Assembly (NCBI GenBank): GCA_020024595.1
Contig: JAHHTO010000063.1
Span: 1-13,198, forward strand
Reading direction: 5' to 3'
DNA from: Schaedlerella sp.
Lineage (GTDB): Bacteria; Bacillota; Clostridia; Lachnospirales; Lachnospiraceae
DNA: 13,198 nucleotides
Shown here: positions 6,933 to 13,198 of the stretch, piece after piece
How positions within the stretch are numbered: position 1 is the first letter of the stretch
Layout: every line of letters starts with the position of its first letter
The notes under the pieces: generated by a model
Database searches by the model: none
Told to the model about the DNA's origin: nothing
Seen by the model: the letters and a program-made list of their open reading frames with translations, nothing else
Made by a program: the position numbers and the translations under genes

Positions 6933-6961
6933 TTGCTATTTTTTTGCTCATGTTTTATAAT
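6933..6961 (+). promoter_or_regulatory. promoter of the secreted-protein cassette
   Basis: TTGCTA (6933–6938), 17-bp spacer, TATAAT (6956–6961). The leader to the ATG at 7060 would be about 92 nt. The rest of 6907–7059 is AT-rich; a 6-bp repeat ATTAGA/TCTAAT (6906–6924) could be a weak terminator for the regulator gene. Confidence 0.6.
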
Positions 6962-7059
6962 TTTTTTATCAATTATTTTAAAAAATACTGCGGGGTGGTT
7001 CCATTGGTTAAATAATCTTGTATAAAGCAACCTACAATTTCTTTTAGAAGGAGAAATTT

Positions 7060-7856
7060 ATGAAAAAAATAAAACTTAAATGTTTTCCGCATTAACACTT
7101 GCTTCATTACTTGTATCATCCTTATTCATGACAACAATTACAACCATTGAAGCGGCTGAATCACAAGCAACCCAAACTGAAAAAATTGAATTTTTAAAAA
7201 GTATTGGAACCACAGATGAAGCACTTGCGAGTTTCAATCCGCAACAAATCGATGATCTTTACAATACTTTGTCTGGAAAAGATGCTCATTTTTCCGGATT
7301 TGATTCACAAATAATCAAAGTTACAGAAAATAATCCTGATGAAAGAGGTAACATTTCTACATCCCAATTGCAGTTGTCCATTGGAACTTATGACATGGTT
7401 TCAAATGGAACTGTCATCGGTGTAGATGTTTCATTAGGATATCAATGGCTTAAAGAGCCTGTTTTCACCATGACAGATGCTCTGACATTTAAATGGGATA
7501 GTAATTTATTTTATGATGACGGCTTCTATGCCACATCAAATTGTATGGTAGATGGACAACATTTAGTTTTAGAAAATATTAATGCCCCTGCATTAGCAGA
7601 CTCTGGTAGCTTTGGATGGGATTCAAAATTATCATTACCACATCATGGCAATTCCTATAAACATTATGGCGGTGCACAAGTTTTATTGCGACCAAGAAAC
7701 TCATTTAGCTCATCAGCAGATTTAAATTCTAAAATGTATCTTACTTATGCACATGAGATCCTCGGCGGCGAAATATCATTTGGTTTTACTGATATAGGAG
7801 TTTCTTTTACTGGTGGGAGCTTTGATCAACAGTCATTTTCTTATACATATCACTAG
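7060..7856 (+). pseudogene. secreted protein of unknown family; signal-peptide start out of frame
   Basis: The best start is ATG 7060, 5 nt after AGAAGGAG (7047–7054), but that frame reads MKKIKLKCFPH and stops at 7093. The body is open in another frame from ATG 7080 to 7856 (258 codons), with no ribosome binding site of its own. Adding one base before 7080, for example one A in the AAA run, would join them as MKKIKLK-MFSALTLASLLVS…, a textbook lysine-rich signal peptide with cleavage near IEA/A. So this is a one-base deletion, an A-run phase switch, or a sequencing error. The mature part is rich in Gly, Ser and aromatics and looks beta-strand-rich (for example FKWDSNLFYDDGFYATSN, ending SFSYTYH). 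I do not recognise the family. The 48-aa membrane protein gene follows 19 nt later. A cassette-encoded exported factor or bacteriocin-like protein is possible but unproven. Confidence 0.6.
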
Positions 7857-7875
7857 AAACAGAGAGGATTTTTAA

Positions 7876-8022
7876 TTGGATTCTTTTTTTAACTTAACTA
7901 TATTTATACTGCTTGCGCTGATATTTTTTATGTCACTATATTTTGTAATAAAAAATGCTGTGCGCGATGCCATTCAGGAAATTCTAGAATCTAAAGAAGA
8001 TTCTGAAAATAATTTAAAATAA
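7876..8022 (+). CDS. 48-aa single-span membrane protein (TTG start)
   Basis: TTG at 7876 is preceded by GAGAGG with 8-nt spacing. The product begins MDSFFNLTIFILLALIFFMS, one hydrophobic span at about residues 4–25. A charged tail follows (KNAVRDAIQEILESKEDSENNLK, an amphipathic then acidic helix). It lies 19 nt after the secreted-protein gene and ends 1 nt before a strong hairpin, so the two form a two-gene unit. Small one-span proteins of this shape beside a secreted protein could be an immunity, anchoring or export partner; this is inference. I recall small Firmicute families of unknown function with a similar LxxLYxVIKxAVRxxI pattern but cannot assign one with certainty. Confidence 0.7.
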   Translation: MDSFFNLTIFILLALIFFMSLYFVIKNAVRDAIQEILESKEDSENNLK

Positions 8023-8023
8023 G

Positions 8024-8045
8024 AGAGGGCGGAAAACCGCCCTCT
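8024..8045 (+). terminator. strong hairpin closing the secreted-protein cassette
   Basis: AGAGGGCGG (8024–8032), loop AAAA, CCGCCCTCT (8037–8045): a perfect GC-rich 9-bp stem directly after the TAA of the 48-aa gene. Downstream bases (TAGACTG) lack a good T-run, while the minus strand continues CTTATTTT. It may therefore terminate in either direction, or mainly protect the transcript 3' end. Confidence 0.6.
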
Positions 8046-8154
8046 TAGACTGTAGGCAAAGTCTCTTAAATAATCTGTGGGATTTCCACCCCAGAGGTTT
8101 CAAAAGGTTCCTTTCCAAAAGTAGAAAAACACTTTGTGTCATGAACCTTTCCCT

Positions 8155-8241
8155 GCGATAACTATACTGGCAATTGGATTTATATTTTCTGACCGCTTTC
8201 GTAACATCATACCGTTGTACATAATGTGTTATACTTGCCAT
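8155..8241 (-). pseudogene. decayed transposase N-terminal fragment (IS3/IS481-like)
   Basis: On the minus strand an ATG at 8241, 9 nt after AAGGAG, begins MASITHYVQRYDVTKAVRKY and continues to …QYSYR. This resembles the N-terminal helix-turn-helix of IS3/IS481-type transposases, which read roughly …YGVTEAVRKYKxNRQYIYRW. After residue 29 the expected RYDGT…RSRRPH sequence is not present in any frame, so only the 5' end remains. The recognition is from memory of the family. The rest of 8047–8351 holds no other gene I can support: short stems (AAAGGTTC 8103–8110 with GAACCTTT 8143–8150; AGCGAG 8294–8299 with CTCGCT 8306–8311) and AT-rich DNA. Confidence 0.45.
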
Positions 8242-8310
8242 GCGAGGATACTCCTTTTTGTATTTTTGTTTGTGGTGATTCAATATAATACAAAGCGAGC
8301 TTATCCTCGC
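8242..8310 (-). repeat. inverted repeat able to hide the ribosome binding site of the transposase fragment
   Basis: GCGAGGATA (8242–8250) and TATCCTCGC (8302–8310) are exact reverse complements. On the minus-strand RNA the downstream arm lies between AAGGAG and the ATG at 8241. Pairing would block initiation when transcription enters from further upstream. Confidence 0.5.
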
Positions 8311-8351
8311 TCTTTAATATTCAGTTGTAACACATGTATTATAATCCTATA

Positions 8352-8374
8352 TTTCTCAACCTCCATTTGAATCA
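8352..8374. repeat. right copy of 23-bp direct repeat
   Basis: Identical to 6884–6906, 1,468 bp apart. Its last 10 bp (CATTTGAATC, 8364–8373) recur at 9929–9938, as the target duplication of the insertion sequence that follows. Confidence 0.85.
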
Positions 8375-8428
8375 ACGGTGAGGAATAAATATTTTTCGCA
8401 ATAAAATAAGCAGATTTCGTGCAGAATA

Positions 8429-8476
8429 ATCTCCTGTGCGGTAAAATATAAGAAACAAATTTTTCGCACAGGAGAT
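8429..8476 (+). repeat. 12-bp inverted repeat covering the transposase ribosome binding site
   Basis: ATCTCCTGTGCG (8429–8440) and CGCACAGGAGAT (8465–8476) are exact reverse complements with a 24-nt loop. The AGGAGAT of the 3' arm is the ribosome binding site for ATG 8483. Transcripts entering from outside would fold and hide it. Confidence 0.75.
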
Positions 8477-8482
8477 TTTGAG

Positions 8483-9732
8483 ATGAAGAAACGGCAAAAA
8501 AGAGAACGTAAGAAACAGGATCGTGGGATTGTTGATTTTATGATGGTCACAAATCATTTCTTTCATTCACTAAGAGAATGGTTTTTAGAAATGGAAAAAA
8601 TTTTAATGATGACAACTGTATTTACACTTTGAAGCTTCTGTCAGGTAATCAGCGGCTTGAAGAAATGCCGCACTATGATACTCTGAACTATTATCTGGAA
8701 AAGCTGTCACCAGACTGTCTTTCAGAGCTAAGAAAGAAGATGGTCAAAAGCTTAATAAAAGGGAAACAGTTCAATAGAAATCGTCTTTTAGGGAAATATT
8801 GGCATGTGATCCTGGATGGAACCGGTCTGTTCTATTTCAAAGAAAAACATTGTGATAATTGCCTTTGTACAGAAAAACAGATGTCAGATGGGAAAAAGAC
8901 AAAGCTTTATTACCATAAGGTACTGGAAGCTAAAATTGTGTTGAGCAATCAAGTGGTAATCAGTCTGGGGACAGAGTTTATTGAAAATGAAAAAGAAAAC
9001 GTAACGAAGCAGGATTGTGAGCTGAATGCAGCAAAACGCTTAATGAAAAAGATAAAAAAAGACTATCCCAGACTGCCGATGTGTATACAGGGAGATGCGT
9101 TGTATGCAGCAGAAAATTTTATGAATCTATGCAGGGAAACCTATCATTGGGAGTATATATTCACACAGAAAGAAACCCGTCAGAAAAGTTTAGACGAGAG
9201 TTATGAATGGATCAAAAAGGGAGAAGGCGCGGAAAAGATAACCGGCATATGTAAAGAAAAGGGAACAGGCTGGTATGCAAACCATGTGGAAGAAGTAGCA
9301 GGAAAAACAGAAGTGATGAATGTATTTGAATATCAATATGAAACGAAAGCTAAAGACGAAAAAACACATACTGTACGCTTCCGTTGGATCAGCAGTCTGG
9401 AAATAACAAAACGGAACCTTGAAGAAATGATACTTACAGCGAAAGGACGCTGGAAAATAGAAAATGAAGGCTTTAACAATCAGAAAAACGGGCTTTATCG
9501 GATCGAACATCTGAACAGCTATAACAGTAATGCAATGAAGAATCATTATCTACTGACACAGATAGCGGACATTCTTATGCAGTTATATATCGCATGGAAT
9601 CCGTATGTAAAAGAACTGAAGCAGAGTATAAAAAATACATCTTCTTGGTTACTGGAAAGTTTTCGACGACAAACAGTAAGATCAGAAGATGTATCCTACA
9701 TTCAGAGATATACAACGGTATATCCTGAATAA
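8483..9732 (+). pseudogene. DDE transposase (IS4-like/unclassified family), internally deleted and frameshifted
   Basis: The true start is ATG 8483, 6 nt after AGGAGAT. This frame reads MKKRQKRERKKQDRGIVDFM… to LREWFLEME and stops at 8630–8632. The rest is open in another frame from ~8578 to TAA 9732 (NFNDDNCIYTLKLLSGNQRL… to the end). It includes the catalytic pattern: Asp in VILDGTGLF, Asp in IQGDALYA, and Glu in GRWKIENEGF. From memory, family members have about 40 more residues, including a DPR…SYI.YT segment, exactly at the frame break, so a deletion has removed them. Recombination between two short ATGGAA-like repeats would explain it. The catalytic core is otherwise intact, but the ATG at 8578 lacks a ribosome binding site, so the product is probably not made. 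Confidence 0.75.
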
Positions 9733-9928
9733 TAAGGTATTTTAGCACAGGTGGTGGTAAAATGGAAGAGGAAATAATTAAATAATGCTCCATATTTTTT
9801 GAAACAGGTGGAGCAGACCTATGTGATGGGGATAACTTTTAAATATTTTCAAGAAATGTGGATAAATGATAAAATGCGTAAATGGTGAAGGATAAGATAA
9901 AAATAAAATATTTTATTCCTCACCGCTG

Positions 9929-10036
9929 CATTTGAATCCTTCTACTTTACAAATGCAAAAAAACATGACATACTAAAACCTCAAATAAGGAAACAACACG
10001 GCCATCAATATATTCCATCACTGAAAAGGGGATTCT
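9929..10036 (+). promoter_or_regulatory. vanZ-like gene promoter region
   Basis: After the 10-bp target duplication (9929–9938), TTTACA (9946–9951), a 17-bp spacer and CATACT (9969–9974) form a plausible sigma-A promoter, 21 bp from the insertion sequence end. AAGGGGA precedes the ATG at 10037. Confidence 0.5.
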
Positions 10037-10612
10037 ATGAAACGAGTATTATTCTTCTTCCTGAAACCGCTCTCCTTTCTGCCTGCACTTTTAATGATGT
10101 ATGTCATTTTTCAATTTTCTGCACAGACTGGAGATCATTCAGGAAATCTTAGTTATGAAGTCAGTTACAAAATTGTGGAAATCGGAAACGAGGTTCTAAA
10201 CAAAGGGTTAGAAGAATGGCAGATTAGTGAATATGCATACGAAATCGAATACCCTGTGCGTAAACTCGCCCACATGAGTGAATATTTTCTTCTTGCAGTT
10301 GCCCTTTCTTTCCCGTTCTATGTCTATGGACTCCGGGGGATTCCACTGATGCTTGTAGCAGGTTTTCTTTGTGTAGCTTTTGCCTGCGGAGACGAATACC
10401 ACCAATCCTTTGTCGCAGGAAGAGGGCCATCTGTAAAAGATGTGATCATTGACAGTATCGGTGCTTTCTTCGGTATCCTAACTGTACGCATCATCTGTTG
10501 GATTTTCCTAACACCTGCACGAGTAGCAGAACATCAAAAAGACTTTGCCTATCGAAAATTAGAAAGCAGAAGACGTGCACAGGCTCGTAAATCAAACAGG
10601 CGAAATCCCTGA
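10037..10612 (+). CDS. VanZ-family membrane protein
   Basis: A 191-aa protein with about four membrane spans. It carries the VanZ signatures FSAQTG (27–32), RKLAHMSEY (75–83), DEYHQSF (119–125) with Arg129, and DVIIDSIGAFFG (135–146). The C-terminal 30 residues (162–191) are strongly basic and lack hydrophobic segments, so they are probably a cytoplasmic tail. VanZ was named for low-level teicoplanin resistance, but most chromosomal homologues, including those not near van genes as here, have no proven role; a link to cell-envelope polymers is likely. ATG follows AAGGGGA. The gene is the first intact one after the insertion sequence and converges on the acyltransferase gene. Nothing in the sequence looks damaged. 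Confidence 0.88.
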   Translation: MKRVLFFFLKPLSFLPALLMMYVIFQFSAQTGDHSGNLSYEVSYKIVEIGNEVLNKGLEEWQISEYAYEIEYPVRKLAHMSEYFLLAVALSFPFYVYGLRGIPLMLVAGFLCVAFACGDEYHQSFVAGRGPSVKDVIIDSIGAFFGILTVRIICWIFLTPARVAEHQKDFAYRKLESRRRAQARKSNRRNP

Positions 10613-10630
10613 TTAACGGAGATTTCGCCT
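10598..10630 (+). terminator. terminator of the vanZ-like gene, probably bidirectional
   Basis: AGGCGAAATC (10598–10607) and GATTTCGCCT (10621–10630) form a perfect 10-bp stem, followed by ATTTTC. The 5' arm lies in the last codons of the vanZ-like gene and the TGA is in the loop. The stem sits 39 nt past the stop of the convergent acyltransferase gene and may serve it too, though that side has only TGTTTGATTT. Confidence 0.75.
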
Positions 10631-10668
10631 ATTTTCAATAAAGTACTAAAACTCTTTTGGAAGCATAA

Positions 10669-11682
10669 CTATGTTATCTTCTTTCCCCACGGTAGTTTTC
10701 GTATCAATACCACGCTAATATAAGATGTCAATAAAATAGATATCGTTAATCCAGGCAATGCAAACCATGCGGAAACATCCTCTGCCCCCAAATGCTTCTT
10801 ATAGTTATCCAGAAACATAATATGGATCAGATAAATTCCAAAAGAACAGGTACACCAAGCATCAAGAATCCGTCTGGTATGCTCTTTTAATTGAAGTTTT
10901 CCATTTCCAAGTCTGAGCATCAGCAGGAAAAATGTTGCACTGCTGACCGCAACAAGTGGGCAGCCATATTCCAGTGTACGCTCCATATGATCTCCGATAA
11001 TTACCGTAATTCCCATAGTCAATCCGATATTTATTACATTGCTTACTATAAATATTGTTAGAAGTTTTCGATTACTGACAACAATCGAATCCTTATATTT
11101 CATTAAATAGTATCCCAGAAAAAAGTAATATGCATATACTCGATCTCCAAACAAAGGAACATCATAATATAATGCTCCACCAAATACAGACAATACATAG
11201 TTCACAAGTACAGTACCCGTTCCAAGAATCAGCAGCACCTTCTCCATCTTAACATTCATTCCTCGAACCAGTATCTGAAAAAATGGTAGCACCAGATAAA
11301 TCGGAATCATTGCATACAGATACCATAGATGTGCTTCTGCAGGCTCCCAGAATATCTCTTTTACATCAAACTTTGTTCCCATATAATAGGTGTTAAATAG
11401 ATAGTATACAATGCTCCAGAAGATCAATGAAGGAAGAAATCTCAGCAATCTCTTCCAGCTTTTCTGCATCGTTTCATCCTTCCCTAACAGCAATGCTCCA
11501 CTCAGCATAAAAAAGCTTGGTACACTAACTCTCGCAACTGTATCCAACGCCAGTGAAAATCCATATTCACCCGGACTAATTTTCCCATAAGCCCGGCAAA
11601 AATAATTACTTACATGTATCACAATCACCAATATAAATGAGATGGTTCTGATCAATTCAAGATTATAATTTTTCCCTTCCAT
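10669..11682 (-). CDS. acyltransferase-3 family membrane protein
   Basis: About 337 aa with roughly ten hydrophobic segments. The N-terminal NLELIRTISFILVIVIHVSN is the signature of acyltransferase family 3 (OafA/WecH-like), with the conserved Arg and His in the first span. The C-terminal CSFGIYLIHIMFLDNY motif is also typical. Members transfer acetyl or similar groups to cell-surface polysaccharide, peptidoglycan or lipid acceptors at the membrane; the acceptor here is unknown. A GTG at 11688 is in frame, but AGGAAG lies 5 nt before the ATG at 11682, which is preferred. It begins 51 nt after dinB ends; the gap holds a small AGTAT/ATACT stem without a T-run, so read-through from dinB is possible. 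Confidence 0.88.
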   Translation of the reverse strand: MEGKNYNLELIRTISFILVIVIHVSNYFCRAYGKISPGEYGFSLALDTVARVSVPSFFMLSGALLLGKDETMQKSWKRLLRFLPSLIFWSIVYYLFNTYYMGTKFDVKEIFWEPAEAHLWYLYAMIPIYLVLPFFQILVRGMNVKMEKVLLILGTGTVLVNYVLSVFGGALYYDVPLFGDRVYAYYFFLGYYLMKYKDSIVVSNRKLLTIFIVSNVINIGLTMGITVIIGDHMERTLEYGCPLVAVSSATFFLLMLRLGNGKLQLKEHTRRILDAWCTCSFGIYLIHIMFLDNYKKHLGAEDVSAWFALPGLTISILLTSYISVVLIRKLPWGKKIT

Positions 11683-11732
11683 ATTCACTTCCTATATCTA
11701 TATTATTTTCATAGTATCTCACCATACTGATA

Positions 11733-12947
11733 TTACCGCACTTTCTCCGGTGCCTTTACAAGACTTGCTTTCTTCACCGCATCCTCCCCAAATCGCTTTC
11801 GTATCACTTCCATGGCTGCATTCAGTTTTTTATGCTTTTCATCTGGCTCTTTTGGAAGTTCCATATCAAAGATACTAAGCTGCTCCGGTTCCGACTCCGC
11901 CACCAGTTTTGATGTCCTAATCCCAAGAAGACGCACAGATTCTCCACTCCATACTTCTTTAAAGAGCCGGCAAGCTGTTTCATATAACACCATGTCCTCA
12001 TTGGTTGGCTTTGCCAGTTGACACTGATGGGAAATCGTTTGAAAATCATGATATTTGATTTCCATACTGACCATCTTTGCTTTCTGCCTAGCCTTACGAA
12101 GCCGTCCCCCTACACTCTCTGCAAGATGACGAAATACCGGCTGCACTTCCTCATACGTTGCCACATCTTTTGAGAGTGTAGTCGAATTTCCAACACCCTT
12201 CGCTTCTGACTGCTCCGGCAGCACCAATGAATGGTCAATTCCATTTGCAAATTCCCAAAGCATTTTCCCGTGACTTTTCAGATGCAGTATAATCAGATTC
12301 TGATCTGCCTGTGCCAGATCTCCAATCGAATTAATTTCTAACTTTTTTAATGTTTCTACACTAGAACGACCTGCCATAAATAACTCTCCGATAGGAAGCG
12401 GCCACATTTTTATGGGGACTTCCTCCGGGAATAAAGTATGTATCTTGTCCGGTTTTTCAAAGTCCGACGCCATCTTTGCCAGCAATTTGTTAGAGGAAAT
12501 TCCAACATTGACCGTATACCCAAATTTTTCTCGTATTCCATTCTTAATTTCTAATGCTCCGTCTACAGGAGAATTATACCGATCTGCAATTTTTGTAAAG
12601 TCCATATAGCATTCATCCACACTAACTTGTTCGATTGCTGTTGTATAGGTACGAAGATATTCCATCAATTGCGCACTCTTTTCTCTGTACATCTTATAAT
12701 TTGGTGGCTCCATGTTCAAATTCGGACACTTACGAAAGGCATTCGCCACCGGCTCCCCGGTGCGAATGCCATATCCTTTAGCAGGAAGAGACTTCGCTAA
12801 AACAACACCATGGCGTGACTTTTGATCTCCTCCGATAATTGCAGGTATCTGACGCAAGTCTGTTGCTGCTCCATTCTTTAATTGTTCTACTGCAGTCCAG
12901 CTCAAAAAAGCCGAATTCACATCAATATGAAATATAATTGACGTCAT
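11733..12947 (-). CDS. dinB: Y-family DNA polymerase (DNA polymerase IV)
   Basis: A 404-aa translesion polymerase. Catalytic acidic residues are present: Asp9 in FHIDVNSAF and Asp111–Glu112 in SVDECYMDF. The fingers segment KSRHGVVLAKS, the thumb SNKLLAKMASDFEKPDKIHT, and the little-finger domain (~240–350) follow in order. QLSIF (356–360) is a probable sliding-clamp binding motif. It copies damaged DNA with low fidelity in the cytoplasm. ATG follows AAAGGAA, only 13 nt after the clpB stop, with no terminator between, so it is probably co-transcribed with clpB. No LexA-type box was seen in the short gap. The family also includes UmuC-like proteins; the length and clamp motif favour the DinB assignment. 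Confidence 0.92.
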   Translation of the reverse strand: MTSIIFHIDVNSAFLSWTAVEQLKNGAATDLRQIPAIIGGDQKSRHGVVLAKSLPAKGYGIRTGEPVANAFRKCPNLNMEPPNYKMYREKSAQLMEYLRTYTTAIEQVSVDECYMDFTKIADRYNSPVDGALEIKNGIREKFGYTVNVGISSNKLLAKMASDFEKPDKIHTLFPEEVPIKMWPLPIGELFMAGRSSVETLKKLEINSIGDLAQADQNLIILHLKSHGKMLWEFANGIDHSLVLPEQSEAKGVGNSTTLSKDVATYEEVQPVFRHLAESVGGRLRKARQKAKMVSMEIKYHDFQTISHQCQLAKPTNEDMVLYETACRLFKEVWSGESVRLLGIRTSKLVAESEPEQLSIFDMELPKEPDEKHKKLNAAMEVIRKRFGEDAVKKASLVKAPEKVR

Positions 12948-12960
12948 GAAATTCCTTTCT

Positions 12961-13198
12961 TTACTTTACACGCGGTTCCAATTTTCCGTCGACGACATCA
13001 ATCAGAATACAATCGCCTCGTCCCACATCGCCTGCCAGAATCAATCTTGCAGCCAGTGTTTCCACATTCTTTTGCAGATACCTCTTTAACGGACGTGCAC
13101 CGTACATCGGATCATAGCCACCCTCAACCACAAAATTCTTTGCCGCTTCCGTCAGTTCGATCGACAGTTCTTTCTCTTCCAGACGTTTATTAACATCC
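12961..13198 (-). CDS. clpB: ATP-dependent chaperone ClpB, C-terminal 78 residues (partial)
   Basis: The open frame enters from the window's right edge and stops at TAA 12961–12963. It contains GYDPMYGARPLKRYLQ, the highly conserved C-terminal D2 small-domain motif of ClpB/Hsp100 AAA+ ATPases, followed by AARLILAGDVGRGDCILIDV. ClpB disaggregates proteins together with the DnaK system. ClpC/ClpE-type paralogues share part of this motif; the ending without a further domain fits ClpB. Only the C-terminus is in view, so the Walker motifs and start cannot be checked. dinB follows 13 nt downstream. Confidence 0.88.
   Translation of the reverse strand, partial: DVNKRLEEKELSIELTEAAKNFVVEGGYDPMYGARPLKRYLQKNVETLAARLILAGDVGRGDCILIDVVDGKLEPRVK

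Larger units (their letters stand above)
8374..9928. mobile_element. insertion sequence, ~1.55 kb, with inactivated transposase
   Basis: Terminal inverted repeats: CGGTGAGGAATAAA starting at 8376 matches the reverse complement of the end at 9925. The match continues as TATTTT after a one-base gap (about 20 bp in all). CATTTGAATC flanks the element at 8364–8373 and 9929–9938, a 10-bp apparent target duplication, consistent with IS4-type elements. Exact tips are uncertain by 2–3 bp. The element holds one transposase gene with an internal deletion; 9733–9925 shows no further gene. Confidence 0.8.

Noticed and set aside
7063..7069. Programmed -1 frameshift on the seven-A run in the secreted-protein gene
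   Set aside because: After a -1 slip here the new frame meets TAA at 7077–7079 before reaching the protein body.
8014..8283. Minus-strand 89-codon frame as a complete gene
   Set aside because: Only the segment from the ATG at 8241 to about 8155 resembles a protein family (transposase N-terminus). The rest reads through the cassette hairpin and is not protein-like, so it is treated as a decayed fragment.
8578..9732. Transposase starting at ATG 8578 as an intact gene
   Set aside because: There is no ribosome binding site at 8578, and the true start with AGGAGAT is at 8483 in another frame, so the gene is broken.
9733..9925. Further gene in the insertion sequence tail
   Set aside because: Only very short frames are present and none has a ribosome binding site with a protein-like product.
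1..13198. CRISPR array, tRNA or rRNA genes
   Set aside because: No regularly spaced repeats, cloverleaf sequences or rRNA-like segments were seen on either strand.

Overview
The window looks like chromosomal DNA of a low-GC anaerobic Firmicute, most likely a gut Lachnospiraceae-type clostridium. The signs are AT-rich intergenic DNA, AGGAGG-type ribosome binding sites, a two-motif Fe-S protein divergent from a Crp/Fnr regulator, a hydantoinase, and a clpB–dinB pair. The species call is inference from gene style; no rRNA or tRNA gene is present.

Left part (1–6246, all genes on the minus strand). In transcription order: a 4Fe-4S protein; an SPFH/band-7 membrane protein coupled to a 67-aa ribbon-helix-helix protein; a dihydropyrimidinase/D-hydantoinase (hydA) behind a good sigma-A promoter and a structured leader; a Na+/Pi cotransporter with a PhoU-like C-terminus, preceded by 11-bp-phased TTAAAT-like repeats resembling a Gram-positive Pho box; and an alpha/beta hydrolase cut by the window edge. 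The 4Fe-4S gene is divergent from a Crp/Fnr-family regulator. A perfect 14-bp palindrome lies between the two, at about -41.5 from one plausible start of the Fe-S gene.

Middle part (6884–9938), the accessory region. The last codons and stop of the regulator gene lie in a 23-bp sequence that recurs exactly 1,468 bp downstream. Between the copies is a small cassette: a secreted protein of unknown family whose signal-peptide start is out of frame with the body, a previously uncalled 48-aa single-span membrane protein with a TTG start, a strong hairpin, and a decayed transposase 5' end. Directly after the second copy sits a 1.55-kb insertion sequence with about 20-bp terminal inverted repeats and a 10-bp apparent target duplication. 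Its transposase is broken by an internal deletion with frameshift. Both transposase remnants have inverted repeats that would hide their own ribosome binding sites.

Right part (9929–13198). A VanZ-family membrane protein (plus) converges on an acyltransferase-3 membrane protein (minus) across a shared hairpin. Upstream of the acyltransferase lie a Y-family DNA polymerase (dinB) and the C-terminal 78 residues of ClpB, both minus and closely spaced, so clpB–dinB is probably one transcript.

No CRISPR array, tRNA, rRNA or complete known defence system was found. The most unusual content is the repeat-bounded cassette at the 3' end of the regulator gene.
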